Below, piece by piece: positions 1-8,210 of a stretch of 50,366 bases of DNA. Within the stretch, counting starts at the first letter, position 1; each line of letters begins with the position of its first letter. The position numbers and the translations under genes were made by a program. The stretch spans positions 1 to 50,366 of the forward strand of contig CAZNER010000003.1 in the NCBI GenBank assembly GCA_964572065.1, written 5' to 3'. Source of the DNA: CAZNER01 sp964572065. Its GTDB lineage: Bacteria; Patescibacteriota; Dojkabacteria; JAHIVN01. The notes beneath the pieces are model-generated. The model was not told the DNA's origin, made no database searches, and saw nothing but the letters and a program-made list of their open reading frames with translations.

Positions 1-1
1 A

Positions 2-1660
2 GCAGTTATGATGGCTATTTTAACCATCACGAAGATAGTTGGTGTATTGACAAAAACTGTTGCAGTTTCTCAATTAGGTACTGAGAAATACGGATTATTT
101 ATAGCTGCGAATACTTTACCAGAAACTCTTTCTATGATTTTCATTTTTGGTACTATTACTGCAGTTATAATCCCAATTCTTGTTGAAGAGCTTCAAGCGA
201 AAAAGAATGGATCTTTTTCGAAGATTTTCAGTTCTATAGTTAATATTGGTTTGTCAATATTTTTATTGATTTCGATATTAGTAGCATTATTTTCGGGTTA
301 TGTTACTCCAATTATCATTAAGAAGATTGCTAATCCTATAGAACCTTTTTCTCAGGAACAAATTGATCAGATTGTCTCGATGATGAGATGGCTGATGCTT
401 CCGCAAATAATTCTTGGAATCAGTACTTTTTTATCTAGTGCATTGAATGCATTCAAAAGATTTATTGTCCCTCAGCTCGCTCCTTTATTTTATAATTTAG
501 GAATATTAGTAGGAGCTATTATTTTAATACCTTTATTAGATGGAAGTCCATGGGGATTAACATGGGGGATTTTAATCGGATCAGTATTGCATCTTCTTAT
601 TCAGTTACCACTTAGCTCTCATTTGAAAATTAAATACAGATTATTTATTGATTTAAAAAGTAAGAGACTAAGGGAAATTATTAAGATTGGTTTTCCTAGG
701 ATAGTAACATTAGCTGCTGATCAGATAGCAATCTTTATTGATCGTATAATTGCTATTGGACTTGGTGCAGCTCCGCTTGGAGCCTATTATCTTGCAGTTA
801 GTTTAGTAACAATTCCTTATTCCCTTTTTTCAGCAACTTTTTCTGTTGCATCTTTACCTCATTTGTCTGAGAAGTATGCTAAAGGTGATATTAAGTCATT
901 TAAAAGGATATTTTCTAAAGTTTTCAATCAAATATTGTTTTTATCTATTCCAGTAACTATGATTCTTCTAGTTTTGAGGCTGCCTATAGTTAGGCTCTTA
1001 TATGGTATTTTAGGTAGAGAATTTACATGGGGAAATACGCTTATGGTTGCTTGGATTGTATTCTTCTTTTCTTTGGGGTTAATCCCCGAGATACTTATAG
1101 CTTTTATCAATAGAGCGTTTTGTGCAACCTGTGATACATTGAGGCCTTTATTTGTAGGTATTTTTATAGTTCTAGGTGGTATTTTTACAGGAATATTATT
1201 TACTAATTACTTTAGCCATATTGATTATTTTTCATTGAGAGAAATAACTTGGGATCCTAATTATTTTCTTTCCAAAGCAGAGGGAGCTCCGGCTATTGGA
1301 GGACTGGCATTTAGTTCAAGCTTGGTTTACTCAACGGCATTTGTTTTTCTTATAGCATTGTTTACGAAGAAAATTGGTGGATTAAGTTTCAAGAAGTTCT
1401 GGTTGCCAAGTATAAAGAAAATGTTTTTTGGAATTGTGATGGCTTTCTTTATGTATATGCTGTTTAAGATATGGGATGGGGTTTTAGATACAGCGAGGAC
1501 AATAAATGTGTTGGTGTTAACTATCTCAACTATAGTCCCGGGTTTGTGTGTTTATCTATGGTTTTCTTTTGTTTTTAGAGATCCCGAAATTGAGATTATA
1601 ACGAAACTGATAGACTCCATTACCAGATTTATCCAGCAGAAAAAGATGCCACAAGTATAA
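2..1660 (+). CDS. murJ: Lipid II flippase MurJ, 5' end outside the window
   Basis: This is a polytopic membrane protein of the MurJ/MviN family (MOP superfamily), which flips undecaprenyl-linked lipid II across the inner membrane during peptidoglycan synthesis. The visible protein has about 550 residues with many hydrophobic helices (MurJ normally has 14). The start of the visible part matches the first MurJ helix pair: the family's GLxR-type region appears as IVGVLTKTVAVSQLGTEKYG. The reading frame is open to the window edge and the first helix looks incomplete, so the ATG at 8 is probably internal and the gene starts upstream. A perfect dyad and a new gene follow. The family call is firm; the true start is not visible. 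Confidence 0.88.
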   Translation, partial: AVMMAILTITKIVGVLTKTVAVSQLGTEKYGLFIAANTLPETLSMIFIFGTITAVIIPILVEELQAKKNGSFSKIFSSIVNIGLSIFLLISILVALFSGYVTPIIIKKIANPIEPFSQEQIDQIVSMMRWLMLPQIILGISTFLSSALNAFKRFIVPQLAPLFYNLGILVGAIILIPLLDGSPWGLTWGILIGSVLHLLIQLPLSSHLKIKYRLFIDLKSKRLREIIKIGFPRIVTLAADQIAIFIDRIIAIGLGAAPLGAYYLAVSLVTIPYSLFSATFSVASLPHLSEKYAKGDIKSFKRIFSKVFNQILFLSIPVTMILLVLRLPIVRLLYGILGREFTWGNTLMVAWIVFFFSLGLIPEILIAFINRAFCATCDTLRPLFVGIFIVLGGIFTGILFTNYFSHIDYFSLREITWDPNYFLSKAEGAPAIGGLAFSSSLVYSTAFVFLIALFTKKIGGLSFKKFWLPSIKKMFFGIVMAFFMYMLFKIWDGVLDTARTINVLVLTISTIVPGLCVYLWFSFVFRDPEIEIITKLIDSITRFIQQKKMPQV

Positions 1661-1708
1661 ATTAGTTTATTCTGATTTCTGGGGAATTTGAATTTTTTAG
1701 TCTTTTTT

Positions 1709-1745
1709 ATTATATTGATTTAAATAATATTTAAATCAATATAAT
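1709..1745. repeat. 17-bp perfect inverted repeat overlapping a start codon
   Basis: The arms are 1709-1725 (ATTATATTGATTTAAAT) and 1729-1745 (its exact reverse complement), with a 3-nt spacer. The right arm runs into the ATG at 1744-1746. In RNA it could form a 17-bp hairpin that hides the start codon; in DNA it could be a two-fold operator. A TATATT hexamer (-10-like) lies in the left arm at 1711-1716. No T-run follows the stem on either strand, so it is not a normal intrinsic terminator of murJ. The function is unknown. Confidence 0.8.
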
Positions 1746-2634
1746 GACTAAGATGACAGATTCTTCTATAGATAAAAGTGATACAAAGCCTGTTCCAAAA
1801 GAGAGTGAAATGTCGAATGAACCCGTATCTGATTCGAAAACCAGATCAAAAAGAGAGGTACAAAGCGAAGAGAGGGAAGTCAAGCAGCAGGGAAATAAAG
1901 TAAATGATAGAGTTAATGTTCAGCAGCAAAGTGATGTTTCAACAAAAACAAATATTGAAAATGTTGATACAACAGAGGAGCAAAATGTGATAAGTAATAA
2001 AGAGGGAAAAAAGAAAAAGGGTTGTTGTAGTCTGAGTACTTGTTTGATAGGTACATGTAGCGGCTGTTTGATCTTAATTATAGCAATTGTATTTTTAGTA
2101 ATATTTGCGGGTCCATCTATTGCAGAGGTTTTAGATAAGGTAATTAATCCTGATATTGAGGTTCCGGAAGTAAAAGATATTGATCTTGACAAGTTAAAAA
2201 ATGAAATTGATGAATCTATATCGGGAAATAGTCAACAGATAATTATATTATCGGAAGATGAATTTAACGCTATGCTTAAACAGAAGTATAGGGATATGGA
2301 TATTAGAAGCGATTTGGAGAAAGATACTGCAAAAATTTTTATTAGATTCGTAGATTGTCTGCCTTGGATTACTATTACTATAACAAGTGATGATGAAGGT
2401 GAAATAAGCACTTCTAATGTTAAACTTGGTACAATTGACGTAAGCGATTATTCTATAGATATGATCAGTAAATATATACAGAATGATAATGAAAATGTTT
2501 CAGGAGAAATAGATTCGTTATTGTTTAGTAGTGTAATTTTCAGGAATGATATTACAACTATTGAATCAATATACTTTTTACAAGATGAAATAAAAGTTGT
2601 TGTTGATAATTATAACTCTAGTCCAGATTTATAG
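1744..2634 (+). CDS. Single-pass membrane protein with Cys-rich juxtamembrane segment, unknown function
   Basis: I do not recognise a family. Residues 1-88 are hydrophilic and low in complexity (Lys, Glu, Ser, Asp) and are probably disordered and cytoplasmic. A KKKK run at about 89-92 is followed by five cysteines at 94, 95, 100, 105 and 108, then one membrane helix at about 102-124. Residues 125-296 form an acidic domain that is predicted to be outside, since the positive run precedes the helix. The start codon lies inside the perfect inverted repeat at 1709-1745. The gene sits between murJ and holA with gaps of about 85 bp. The clustered cysteines at the membrane face could be acylated or disulfide-bonded; that is inference. 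Confidence 0.75.
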   Translation: MTKMTDSSIDKSDTKPVPKESEMSNEPVSDSKTRSKREVQSEEREVKQQGNKVNDRVNVQQQSDVSTKTNIENVDTTEEQNVISNKEGKKKKGCCSLSTCLIGTCSGCLILIIAIVFLVIFAGPSIAEVLDKVINPDIEVPEVKDIDLDKLKNEIDESISGNSQQIIILSEDEFNAMLKQKYRDMDIRSDLEKDTAKIFIRFVDCLPWITITITSDDEGEISTSNVKLGTIDVSDYSIDMISKYIQNDNENVSGEIDSLLFSSVIFRNDITTIESIYFLQDEIKVVVDNYNSSPDL

Positions 2635-2721
2635 TTGTGTAGTTGATTTTTAAAGATGAGTGAATAATTTAATATTATGTAAATAGATTTCTTTTTTTAA
2701 TTTATGAATTTAAAAATCTAG

Positions 2722-3660
2722 ATGATGTTATATTTAATCGGTGGGGATAATTTATACTTGAGTGTTCAGCGTCTCGAGGAGATTAAAAATGAATTTATCG
2801 ATCGCTATGGTGGCGAAATTCAAATTTTTAATGTAGATGAAATAAAAGATTTCAATGAAATTATTTCTGATGCAGATTGTTTATCCCTTTTCTCTAAAGA
2901 TAAATTAATAATCATTAAGCGTTTATTATCTAGTAAAGCAGAGGTAATTGATAATATTTATGATTATATGAATTCTCATAAGAATATGAATTTTGTTTTT
3001 TGGGAAGATAAATCCTTTGATAAAAGGAAAAAATTTTATAAATTGGTAAAGAAAAGAGGCGTTGTTGAAGAATTTAAGAAATTACAGTATTCGAGATTGA
3101 AAATTTGGTTAGGCAAGCTATTAAGTAAGAAAGTAAAGTACGATAAGGATTGTATTGATCGATTAATTATGAAAATAGGGGACGATCAAATGCAGCTTTC
3201 TTATACTGTTAATAATTTGGCAGATTTAATTAAAACTGAAAAGAGAGATGAATTATTAGTTAGGGATATTGATAGATTCGTCGAAAAAACTGCTGAAGAA
3301 AATATATGGGAATTTATTGATGCTGTTAGTGAGTGTGACAAGGCTAAGGCAATGAAAATAATTGAAAGGTTATTAAGAGAAAAGCAGGATTTTGTTATGA
3401 TTGTAGGGATGATTGCTAGGCAATTTAGGATACTATCTATGATTAAATACTTAGTTAATCTGGGTAAAGGTCAATCAGAAATTACTAGAATTTTAAAGTT
3501 ACATCCTTTTGTAGTAAAAAAATCTATGAGACATAGCTATAACTTTACTTTAAAACAGCTTAGAAAGTTATATCAGAAATTATTTAAGACAGATTTGGTT
3601 GTAAAAGAGGGAAAATTTGAGGAGAAGTTAGCATTAGATTTATTAATTGTCGTAATTTAA
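2722..3660 (+). CDS. holA: DNA polymerase III delta subunit
   Basis: The 312-residue protein fits HolA, the clamp-loader subunit that opens the beta sliding clamp. The N-terminal part has the family pattern: MLYLIGGDNLYL at the start, then a region around residues 50-65 rich in hydrophobic and charged residues (LSLFSKDKLIIIKRL) that corresponds to the clamp-binding side of domain I. The middle (about 185-230) carries the delta-type WEFIDAVSECDKAKAMKII segment, and the C-terminal third is the helical collar domain. The length is typical (300-340). No Walker A motif is present, as expected for delta. The start at ATG 2722 directly follows another ATG codon-like stretch and could shift by one codon. 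The call is made from family pattern and is likely. Confidence 0.8.
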   Translation: MMLYLIGGDNLYLSVQRLEEIKNEFIDRYGGEIQIFNVDEIKDFNEIISDADCLSLFSKDKLIIIKRLLSSKAEVIDNIYDYMNSHKNMNFVFWEDKSFDKRKKFYKLVKKRGVVEEFKKLQYSRLKIWLGKLLSKKVKYDKDCIDRLIMKIGDDQMQLSYTVNNLADLIKTEKRDELLVRDIDRFVEKTAEENIWEFIDAVSECDKAKAMKIIERLLREKQDFVMIVGMIARQFRILSMIKYLVNLGKGQSEITRILKLHPFVVKKSMRHSYNFTLKQLRKLYQKLFKTDLVVKEGKFEEKLALDLLIVVI

Positions 3661-3744
3661 GAACATATAGAATATTAAACTTTTGTTAGATTAATGTTAG
3701 AATAGAAATGGGTAGGAATTTAGTTATTAATTTAGAAACTATTT

Positions 3745-4956
3745 GTGAAGAACGTTTTTCCTATTAAAAAATTATTATTAGGTATTACTATATTCTTTTT
3801 TTGTGTAAATGTAGCTGAGGTTAGGGCTGAAGAGTCGGACTTGATTATAGATAGAAAGGAATGGCACGCTGATGATTATATTGTTACCGGAGAAGAGAAA
3901 TATAGTTTCCCTAGTAAGTTAATGTTAATTGTTCTTGATGTAAAAGATACAGATTCAGATATTCAGGATAATATGAAAGAGTTATATTATTATTTTGCAA
4001 CACGTTCTGGTTTTGGTGATTTTCCTTTTCATTATCTAGTAACAGAGGATGGAGATGTATATTCAGGAAATCAGTATGGAGATGAATCTAAGATAAGTAT
4101 TGGAGATACTAGTGAAACGATTTTAATAGCATATATTCAAAATAAAAATAATGGTTTGTCGATAACTGGAATTGAGCCCTTGAAGGATATTATTCTTGAG
4201 AAAATTAACAAATACGCAATTGATCCAGGAAGTATAGAAGTAAAACAACTAACCTATAAATTTGGGGAAAGAGTTAAACTTGAGGATGTTGATTTAGTTG
4301 ATGCAAGTTTAGGCTGGCAGGAAGGTCTTGAATCGATTAAACAATTTTTAGCGAGTAGTTATTCTCCTGCTGAGGTTTCATTTTCAGTTGAACTTACTGA
4401 AGTAACTTTACCCCAGGAGCCACAAGATCCAACCAGTACTGCTGAAATTAAGCTTGAGGTAAAAAATATTGGTAATTTCAATATATATTCTAGTTTGGGC
4501 AGTAATATATTTGTTACGAGGACTGATGATGAAAGAAGCTCTTTTTATATTGAGGATGAATGGGCGAGTTTTTCAAGAGTACCTTTGTTAAGTGAAGGAG
4601 ATAGATTAGCAATAGATGAGACAAAGGTTTTTGCTTTTAATGTATATGTTCCTTTATTTCCTCCAGAAAAAGTAGAAGGATTTGTTTTGGTAGATTCTAG
4701 AGAAAATATTATTGGAGGTACGGAGTTTGAAGTTTCAATACAAATTAACAAGATAGAAGAAACTATTATAGAGATAACCGATACCCCTGTTGGTTATTTA
4801 AATGTTAGGAGTAGACCTGGATTAGGAGATATAGTTACTAAGGTGTCACCAGGAGAGAGATATATTGCCCAAGAGTATGAGAGTGGCTATTATAAGATAT
4901 CAGCAAATGGACAAGAAGGATGGGTTGTAAATACTTATGTTAAGGTTATTCAATAA
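3745..4956 (+). CDS. Secreted PGRP/amidase-like protein without zinc ligands, with C-terminal SH3b domain
   Basis: The 403-residue protein starts with GTG and has a signal peptide (hydrophobic stretch at about 8-24, likely cut after VRA at 28). Residues about 33-190 resemble the amidase_2/PGRP fold: a segment like GFGDFPFHYLVTEDGDVYSG matches the PGRP pattern before and after its central strand. The zinc-binding histidines of active amidases are not where expected: the IHHT-type position reads IVLDVKD, and the GAHA-type position reads ISIGD. Residues about 205-345 look like a beta-sandwich. Residues about 347-403 are an SH3b domain (GYLNVRSRPGLGD, then GWVVNTYVKV) of the type that binds cell wall. 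It probably binds peptidoglycan without cutting it. It lies just upstream of recA but has its own gap. Confidence 0.7.
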   Translation: MKNVFPIKKLLLGITIFFFCVNVAEVRAEESDLIIDRKEWHADDYIVTGEEKYSFPSKLMLIVLDVKDTDSDIQDNMKELYYYFATRSGFGDFPFHYLVTEDGDVYSGNQYGDESKISIGDTSETILIAYIQNKNNGLSITGIEPLKDIILEKINKYAIDPGSIEVKQLTYKFGERVKLEDVDLVDASLGWQEGLESIKQFLASSYSPAEVSFSVELTEVTLPQEPQDPTSTAEIKLEVKNIGNFNIYSSLGSNIFVTRTDDERSSFYIEDEWASFSRVPLLSEGDRLAIDETKVFAFNVYVPLFPPEKVEGFVLVDSRENIIGGTEFEVSIQINKIEETIIEITDTPVGYLNVRSRPGLGDIVTKVSPGERYIAQEYESGYYKISANGQEGWVVNTYVKVIQ

Positions 4957-4994
4957 ATATTAGTAAATATTATTAATTATTTATGATTTCCCTA

Positions 4995-5023
4995 TTGACG
5001 TTTGTGTCTTAAGTTGTTATCCT
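4995..5023 (+). promoter_or_regulatory. Candidate sigma-70-type promoter upstream of recA
   Basis: TTGACG at 4995-5000 (5 of 6 to consensus -35) is separated by exactly 17 bp from TATCCT at 5018-5023 (4 of 6 to the -10). A start near 5030 would give recA a leader of about 140 nt. A weak stem (arms 5029-5036 and 5040-5047, 7 of 8 paired) lies at its beginning. No LexA box is visible. Confidence 0.45.
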
Positions 5024-5172
5024 TAATTGAGTGTAATATTTATACTCAGATATATAGAGGTTGAATAATTTTATATGCTTATATGCAATATTACTTAAGT
5101 TTTGGCTGCCCCTTAGATAGTTTTCAAAAGCGAATGATTTTTTGTGTATATTTTATTTAAGTTTATACAAAT

Positions 5173-6201
5173 ATGGCAAAGAAGACTAAAAAAACAACCT
5201 CCACCTCCAAGAAGAAATCTGATAGGGAAAAAGCTTTAGAGATAGCAACTTCTCAGATAGAGAAACAGTTTGGAAAAGGATCTATTATGAAGCTAGGAGA
5301 AGGATCTAAGCAGGATGTCGATGTAATATCAACAGGTGCTTTGTCTTTAGATATAGCATTAGGAGTTGGTGGTGTTCCGAAAGGTAGGATAATAGAAATT
5401 TATGGACCACAGGCTTCAGGTAAGACAACATTAGCTTTACATATTATAGCTGAAGCTCAGAAGGCTGGTGGGACAGCTGCTTTTTTAGATGCAGAGCATG
5501 CTCTTGATCCGAAATATGCAAAAAAGTTGGGAGTCGATGTAGCTAATCTTTATATATCTCAACCGGATTTTGGGGAGCAGGCTTTGGAAATTTTAGAAAC
5601 ATTAGTTAGATCCGGTGGAGTAGATGTCATTGTTATTGATTCGGTTGCTGCTCTGACACCACGTGCTGAAATAGAAGGAGATATGGGGGATTCTCATATG
5701 GGTCTTCAGGCACGACTTATGAGTCAGGCACTCAGGAAGATAACAGCTATTACATCAAAGACTGGAACTACTGTGATATTTCTCAATCAGATTCGTATGA
5801 AAATTGGCATAATGTTTGGAAATCCCGAAACAACTACTGGGGGAAACGCTTTGAAATTTTATTCGTCTGTCAGAATGGATATAAGGACAAAGGAGAAAAT
5901 AAAAAAAGGAGATGAAATTATTGGAAGACAGACTAGGGTAAAAGTTGTTAAAAATAAGGTAGCACCGCCTTTTAGGGAAGCTTGGTTTGAGATTTATTTT
6001 GATAAAGGTATAGATAGAGAAACGAGTATTCTGGCTGCAGCTGTAAAAGCTGGGGTTTTAAAAAGAGCTGGATCTTGGTATAAACTTGAGGGAGAACAGA
6101 TAGCACAAGGAAGAGATGGTGTAAAACAGGCTATTAATGATGATAAGAAACTTAGGACTAAATTAGTTAAGCTTGTAAAGAAAAAATATGAACTTGATTA
6201 G
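5173..6201 (+). CDS. recA: Recombinase RecA
   Basis: RecA forms ATP-dependent filaments on single-stranded DNA for homologous recombination and repair. The 342-residue length is typical. It has a Lys-rich N-terminus (residues 1-20), then the RecA signature KQFGKGSIMKLG, Walker A GPQASGKTT at residues 78-86, the catalytic-Glu segment with FLDAEHALDP, Walker B VIVIDSVAALTPRAE, and the L2 loop with GGNALKFYSSVRMDIR. The short Lys-rich C-terminus lacks the long acidic tail found in E. coli. No Shine-Dalgarno sequence precedes the ATG. It has a long leader with its own candidate promoter, so it is probably transcribed alone. Confidence 0.97.
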   Translation: MAKKTKKTTSTSKKKSDREKALEIATSQIEKQFGKGSIMKLGEGSKQDVDVISTGALSLDIALGVGGVPKGRIIEIYGPQASGKTTLALHIIAEAQKAGGTAAFLDAEHALDPKYAKKLGVDVANLYISQPDFGEQALEILETLVRSGGVDVIVIDSVAALTPRAEIEGDMGDSHMGLQARLMSQALRKITAITSKTGTTVIFLNQIRMKIGIMFGNPETTTGGNALKFYSSVRMDIRTKEKIKKGDEIIGRQTRVKVVKNKVAPPFREAWFEIYFDKGIDRETSILAAAVKAGVLKRAGSWYKLEGEQIAQGRDGVKQAINDDKKLRTKLVKLVKKKYELD

Positions 6202-6265
6202 TGAATGTAAGACTTAATTTAACTATAATAAGCTTTTTATAAAGCAGGGTATTAGTTTAATTTAT

Positions 6266-6271
6266 TATAAT
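6266..6271 (+). promoter_or_regulatory. Consensus -10 box predicting a leaderless mRNA
   Basis: TATAAT at 6266-6271 ends 9 nt before the ATG at 6281. A normal start about 7 nt after the -10 would put the transcript 5' end on or just before the ATG. There is no Shine-Dalgarno sequence. The -35 is not clear. Confidence 0.5.
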
Positions 6272-6280
6272 AGATTAAAT

Positions 6281-6874
6281 ATGAGAGATTTGAAAAAAGC
6301 TGTTAAATATCTATTTATTTCCAAAGTAAGAATAAAAATACTAAGTTTATTTTTCTTACATCCAGATGTACCTTATCATATAAGAGGTGTTGTTCGGGAG
6401 ATAGGTGAAGAAATTAATGCTGTAAGGAGGGAACTTTTACGGCTAGAAGAAATTAAACTTTTAAAGTCTGAGAAAAAGGGAAATCGCCTTTACTTTACCT
6501 TATTAGATTCTTTTCCATTTTATAATGAATTGTTAACAATAGTTTATAAGACTTATGGACTTGGTGGGGAAATTGTAAGGTGTAAAAAAGAGTTAGGTGA
6601 TGTGAAGTTTGCGCTTCTTACAAAAGCTTATACAAAGGGAATAAGATCTAGTATGAATGATATAGATTTAATCTTAGTTGGTAAAGTTAATGTTCCGGCT
6701 TTAACAGCTGCTGTACAAAGAGCGGAAAGACAGACAGGTAGAGAAATAAACTATACTGTTTTAAAAGAAAGTGAATTTATTTTACGTAAAAAAAGAAGAG
6801 ATTCTTTTGTTCAGGAAATGTTACAGGGAAGCAAAGTTATGTTGATTGGCAATGAAGATGATTTAGTTTTATAA
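6281..6874 (+). CDS. Winged-helix DNA-binding protein fused to a degenerate nucleotidyltransferase domain
   Basis: Residues about 1-75 form an ArsR-like winged helix-turn-helix (VRIKILSLFFLHPD, then a recognition-helix region and a basic wing with KGNRLYF). Residues about 95-190 match the minimal nucleotidyltransferase (MNT) fold. The metal-binding pair is present (NDIDL, D127 and D129), but the GS nucleotide-binding motif reads KA at 115-116 (LLTKAYTKG aligned to LLFGSxARG). It could be a DNA-binding autoregulator. The HEPN gene starts 27 bp downstream, followed by a second nucleotidyltransferase with the opposite defect. Similar wHTH-nucleotidyltransferases occur in archaea and CPR next to HEPN genes. 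The target and activity are not known. Confidence 0.75.
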   Translation: MRDLKKAVKYLFISKVRIKILSLFFLHPDVPYHIRGVVREIGEEINAVRRELLRLEEIKLLKSEKKGNRLYFTLLDSFPFYNELLTIVYKTYGLGGEIVRCKKELGDVKFALLTKAYTKGIRSSMNDIDLILVGKVNVPALTAAVQRAERQTGREINYTVLKESEFILRKKRRDSFVQEMLQGSKVMLIGNEDDLVL

Positions 6875-6901
6875 TGGCTAGGTATTTGTAAAGTATTTTT
6901 T

Positions 6902-7330
6902 ATGTTAAAGAGCATAACTTCAAAAGGAAAGGGAAAACGATATAAAGTATGGCTTAAACAAGCTGAATATGATTATCAGGCTGCAAATTTAAGTAAGGAT
7001 AATGGTTTTTATGAATGGACAACCTTTCAATGTGAACAGTCGGTCGAAAAAGCTTTAAAGTCAGTATTGGTTCATGCTGGGTGGAGACCTCCTAAGATGC
7101 ATAAGCTTGCAGTTTTAATGTCTTATTGTAATAGAGCAAATAAGCAGTTTAAAAAAACAAAATTTGAATTTAGAGATTTAGAGGCTTTTACTTTTGTATC
7201 AAGGTATCCATTTCTTATTCCAGGAGAGAATTTATCTCCACATAAATTTATTAAATTAGAGGAAGCAGAAAAATGTATAAGTCAAGCAAGAAATTTTTTA
7301 GACAAAATCCAGAGATTGCTGAAAGAGTAG
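6902..7330 (+). CDS. HEPN domain protein
   Basis: The 142-residue all-helical protein matches the HEPN family: a W-L-xQ-AEYDYQAA helix at about 17-28, then FQCEQSVEKALKSVLV at about 42-57 (the family's CxQAxEKxLK signature), KMHKL at about 65-69, and a RYP motif at 101-103. HEPN proteins paired with MNT nucleotidyltransferases act as type VII toxin-antitoxin systems, in which the nucleotidyltransferase modifies the HEPN RNase. The RNase motif R-x(4-6)-H is not clear here: R101 and the next His (114) are 13 apart. It may therefore be a non-catalytic HEPN. Its 3' end overlaps the next gene by 58 bp, which suggests translational coupling. Confidence 0.82.
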   Translation: MLKSITSKGKGKRYKVWLKQAEYDYQAANLSKDNGFYEWTTFQCEQSVEKALKSVLVHAGWRPPKMHKLAVLMSYCNRANKQFKKTKFEFRDLEAFTFVSRYPFLIPGENLSPHKFIKLEEAEKCISQARNFLDKIQRLLKE

Positions 7331-7626
7331 ATGATTGTGTGCATAAGTTGAAGGAAGCTTTTAATCCATTAAAAGTAATTCTTTTTGGCAGTTTTGCTAG
7401 AGGGGAAATAAAGAAGGCGGGAACTTTGGATTTTATGGTTATTGCTGATACTGATTTAAAGTTTTTTGATAGAATAAAGAAATCATTGGAAGTATGTAAA
7501 GGTGGTTTTCCCTCAATTGAGCCGTTAGTTTATACTCCAGAAGAGTTTGATCTTTTGTTAAGTCAAGGAGAGGGATTTCTTGAAGATGCTCTTGAGGAAG
7601 GACTTGTTTTATATAATAAAGATTAA
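7273..7626 (+). CDS. MNT-type nucleotidyltransferase with partly lost active site
   Basis: The 117-residue minimal nucleotidyltransferase carries the GS motif (ILFGSFARGE, GS at 39-40). The DxD motif that should follow reads TLD at 51-53, so the first metal-binding aspartate is replaced by threonine. In HEPN-MNT pairs the MNT protein is the antitoxin that adenylylates HEPN; with this substitution activity is doubtful. The start at 7273 lies inside the HEPN gene in another frame, and no later ATG precedes the core motif, so the overlap is probably real. It ends tail-to-tail with the next minus-strand gene, sharing TTAA at 7623-7626. Confidence 0.78.
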   Translation: MYKSSKKFFRQNPEIAERVDDCVHKLKEAFNPLKVILFGSFARGEIKKAGTLDFMVIADTDLKFFDRIKKSLEVCKGGFPSIEPLVYTPEEFDLLLSQGEGFLEDALEEGLVLYNKD

Positions 7627-8180
7627 ATTTTATTATTCTTATTAGATATTTTAAACAGAGCGAGGAATAATAATGTACATGTAATTTGCAGTATCATTCC
7701 TAATTTGTATTTCTTGAAAAAGAATAGAAATTGAGAATAATCACCTCTAGGAACAAATAAATTCTTCCCCTTAAATTTTAGAGCTACTTTTAAATGAATT
7801 AGATATAATATAGTTGTCAAAATAGGTATAGTATATCCAATAAGGGGAATTGAAGTTATAAAGAAGGTTATCGTAATAATATTATCGCATAAATAATCGA
7901 CATTAATATTTTTTAGGATTTTCCTATTGTTTAATTTTGCCATTGTGCCATCAAACATATCTAGTATTCGAGCGGTAGTCCAATATACTATAAATTGGAA
8001 ATAAGAAATGTGTATGAATATGGCCGACAATATACCAAAAAACAATCCAATGAAGGAAATTAAATCTGCACAGATACCTAAATTAGAAAAAGGTTTTAAA
8101 ATAATTGTGAAAGATTTGTTCTTTATTTTTTTTAATGATTTGTAGAAATTGATTAATCTTATATCAAGAGACTTTAACAT
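7623..8180 (-). CDS. CDP-alcohol phosphatidyltransferase family protein
   Basis: This membrane enzyme family swaps the CMP of a CDP-lipid for an alcohol headgroup such as glycerol phosphate, inositol phosphate or serine. The motif D-x2-DG-x2-A-R-x8-G-x3-D-x3-D can be read at residues 74-99: D74, D77, G78, A81, D95 and D99 are present, while the usual Arg is K82 and the second Gly is N91. The 185-residue length and four to six hydrophobic segments fit. A CarS-like CDP-lipid synthase is 30 bp upstream in the same direction, so the two probably form a lipid pathway. The headgroup cannot be told from the sequence; inositol phosphate is possible given ino1 in this window. Confidence 0.75.
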   Translation of the reverse strand: MLKSLDIRLINFYKSLKKIKNKSFTIILKPFSNLGICADLISFIGLFFGILSAIFIHISYFQFIVYWTTARILDMFDGTMAKLNNRKILKNINVDYLCDNIITITFFITSIPLIGYTIPILTTILYLIHLKVALKFKGKNLFVPRGDYSQFLFFFKKYKLGMILQITCTLLFLALFKISNKNNKI

Positions 8181-8210
8181 ATGATTAGTATTAAATCATT
8201 TTATTAAAGA

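Noticed and set aside
4957..5172. SOS/LexA box before recA
   Set aside because: No GAAC-N4-GTTC or CTG-N10-CAG site was found in the 216-bp gap.
6232..6245. Short stem GCTTT-TTAT-AAAGC after recA as a terminator
   Set aside because: The stem has only 5 AT-rich pairs and no T-run follows on the plus strand, so I did not list it.
7623..7626. Overlapping stops of the MNT and CDP-alcohol genes as a frameshift sign
   Set aside because: The shared TTAA simply gives each strand its own TAA; both proteins end at normal family lengths.
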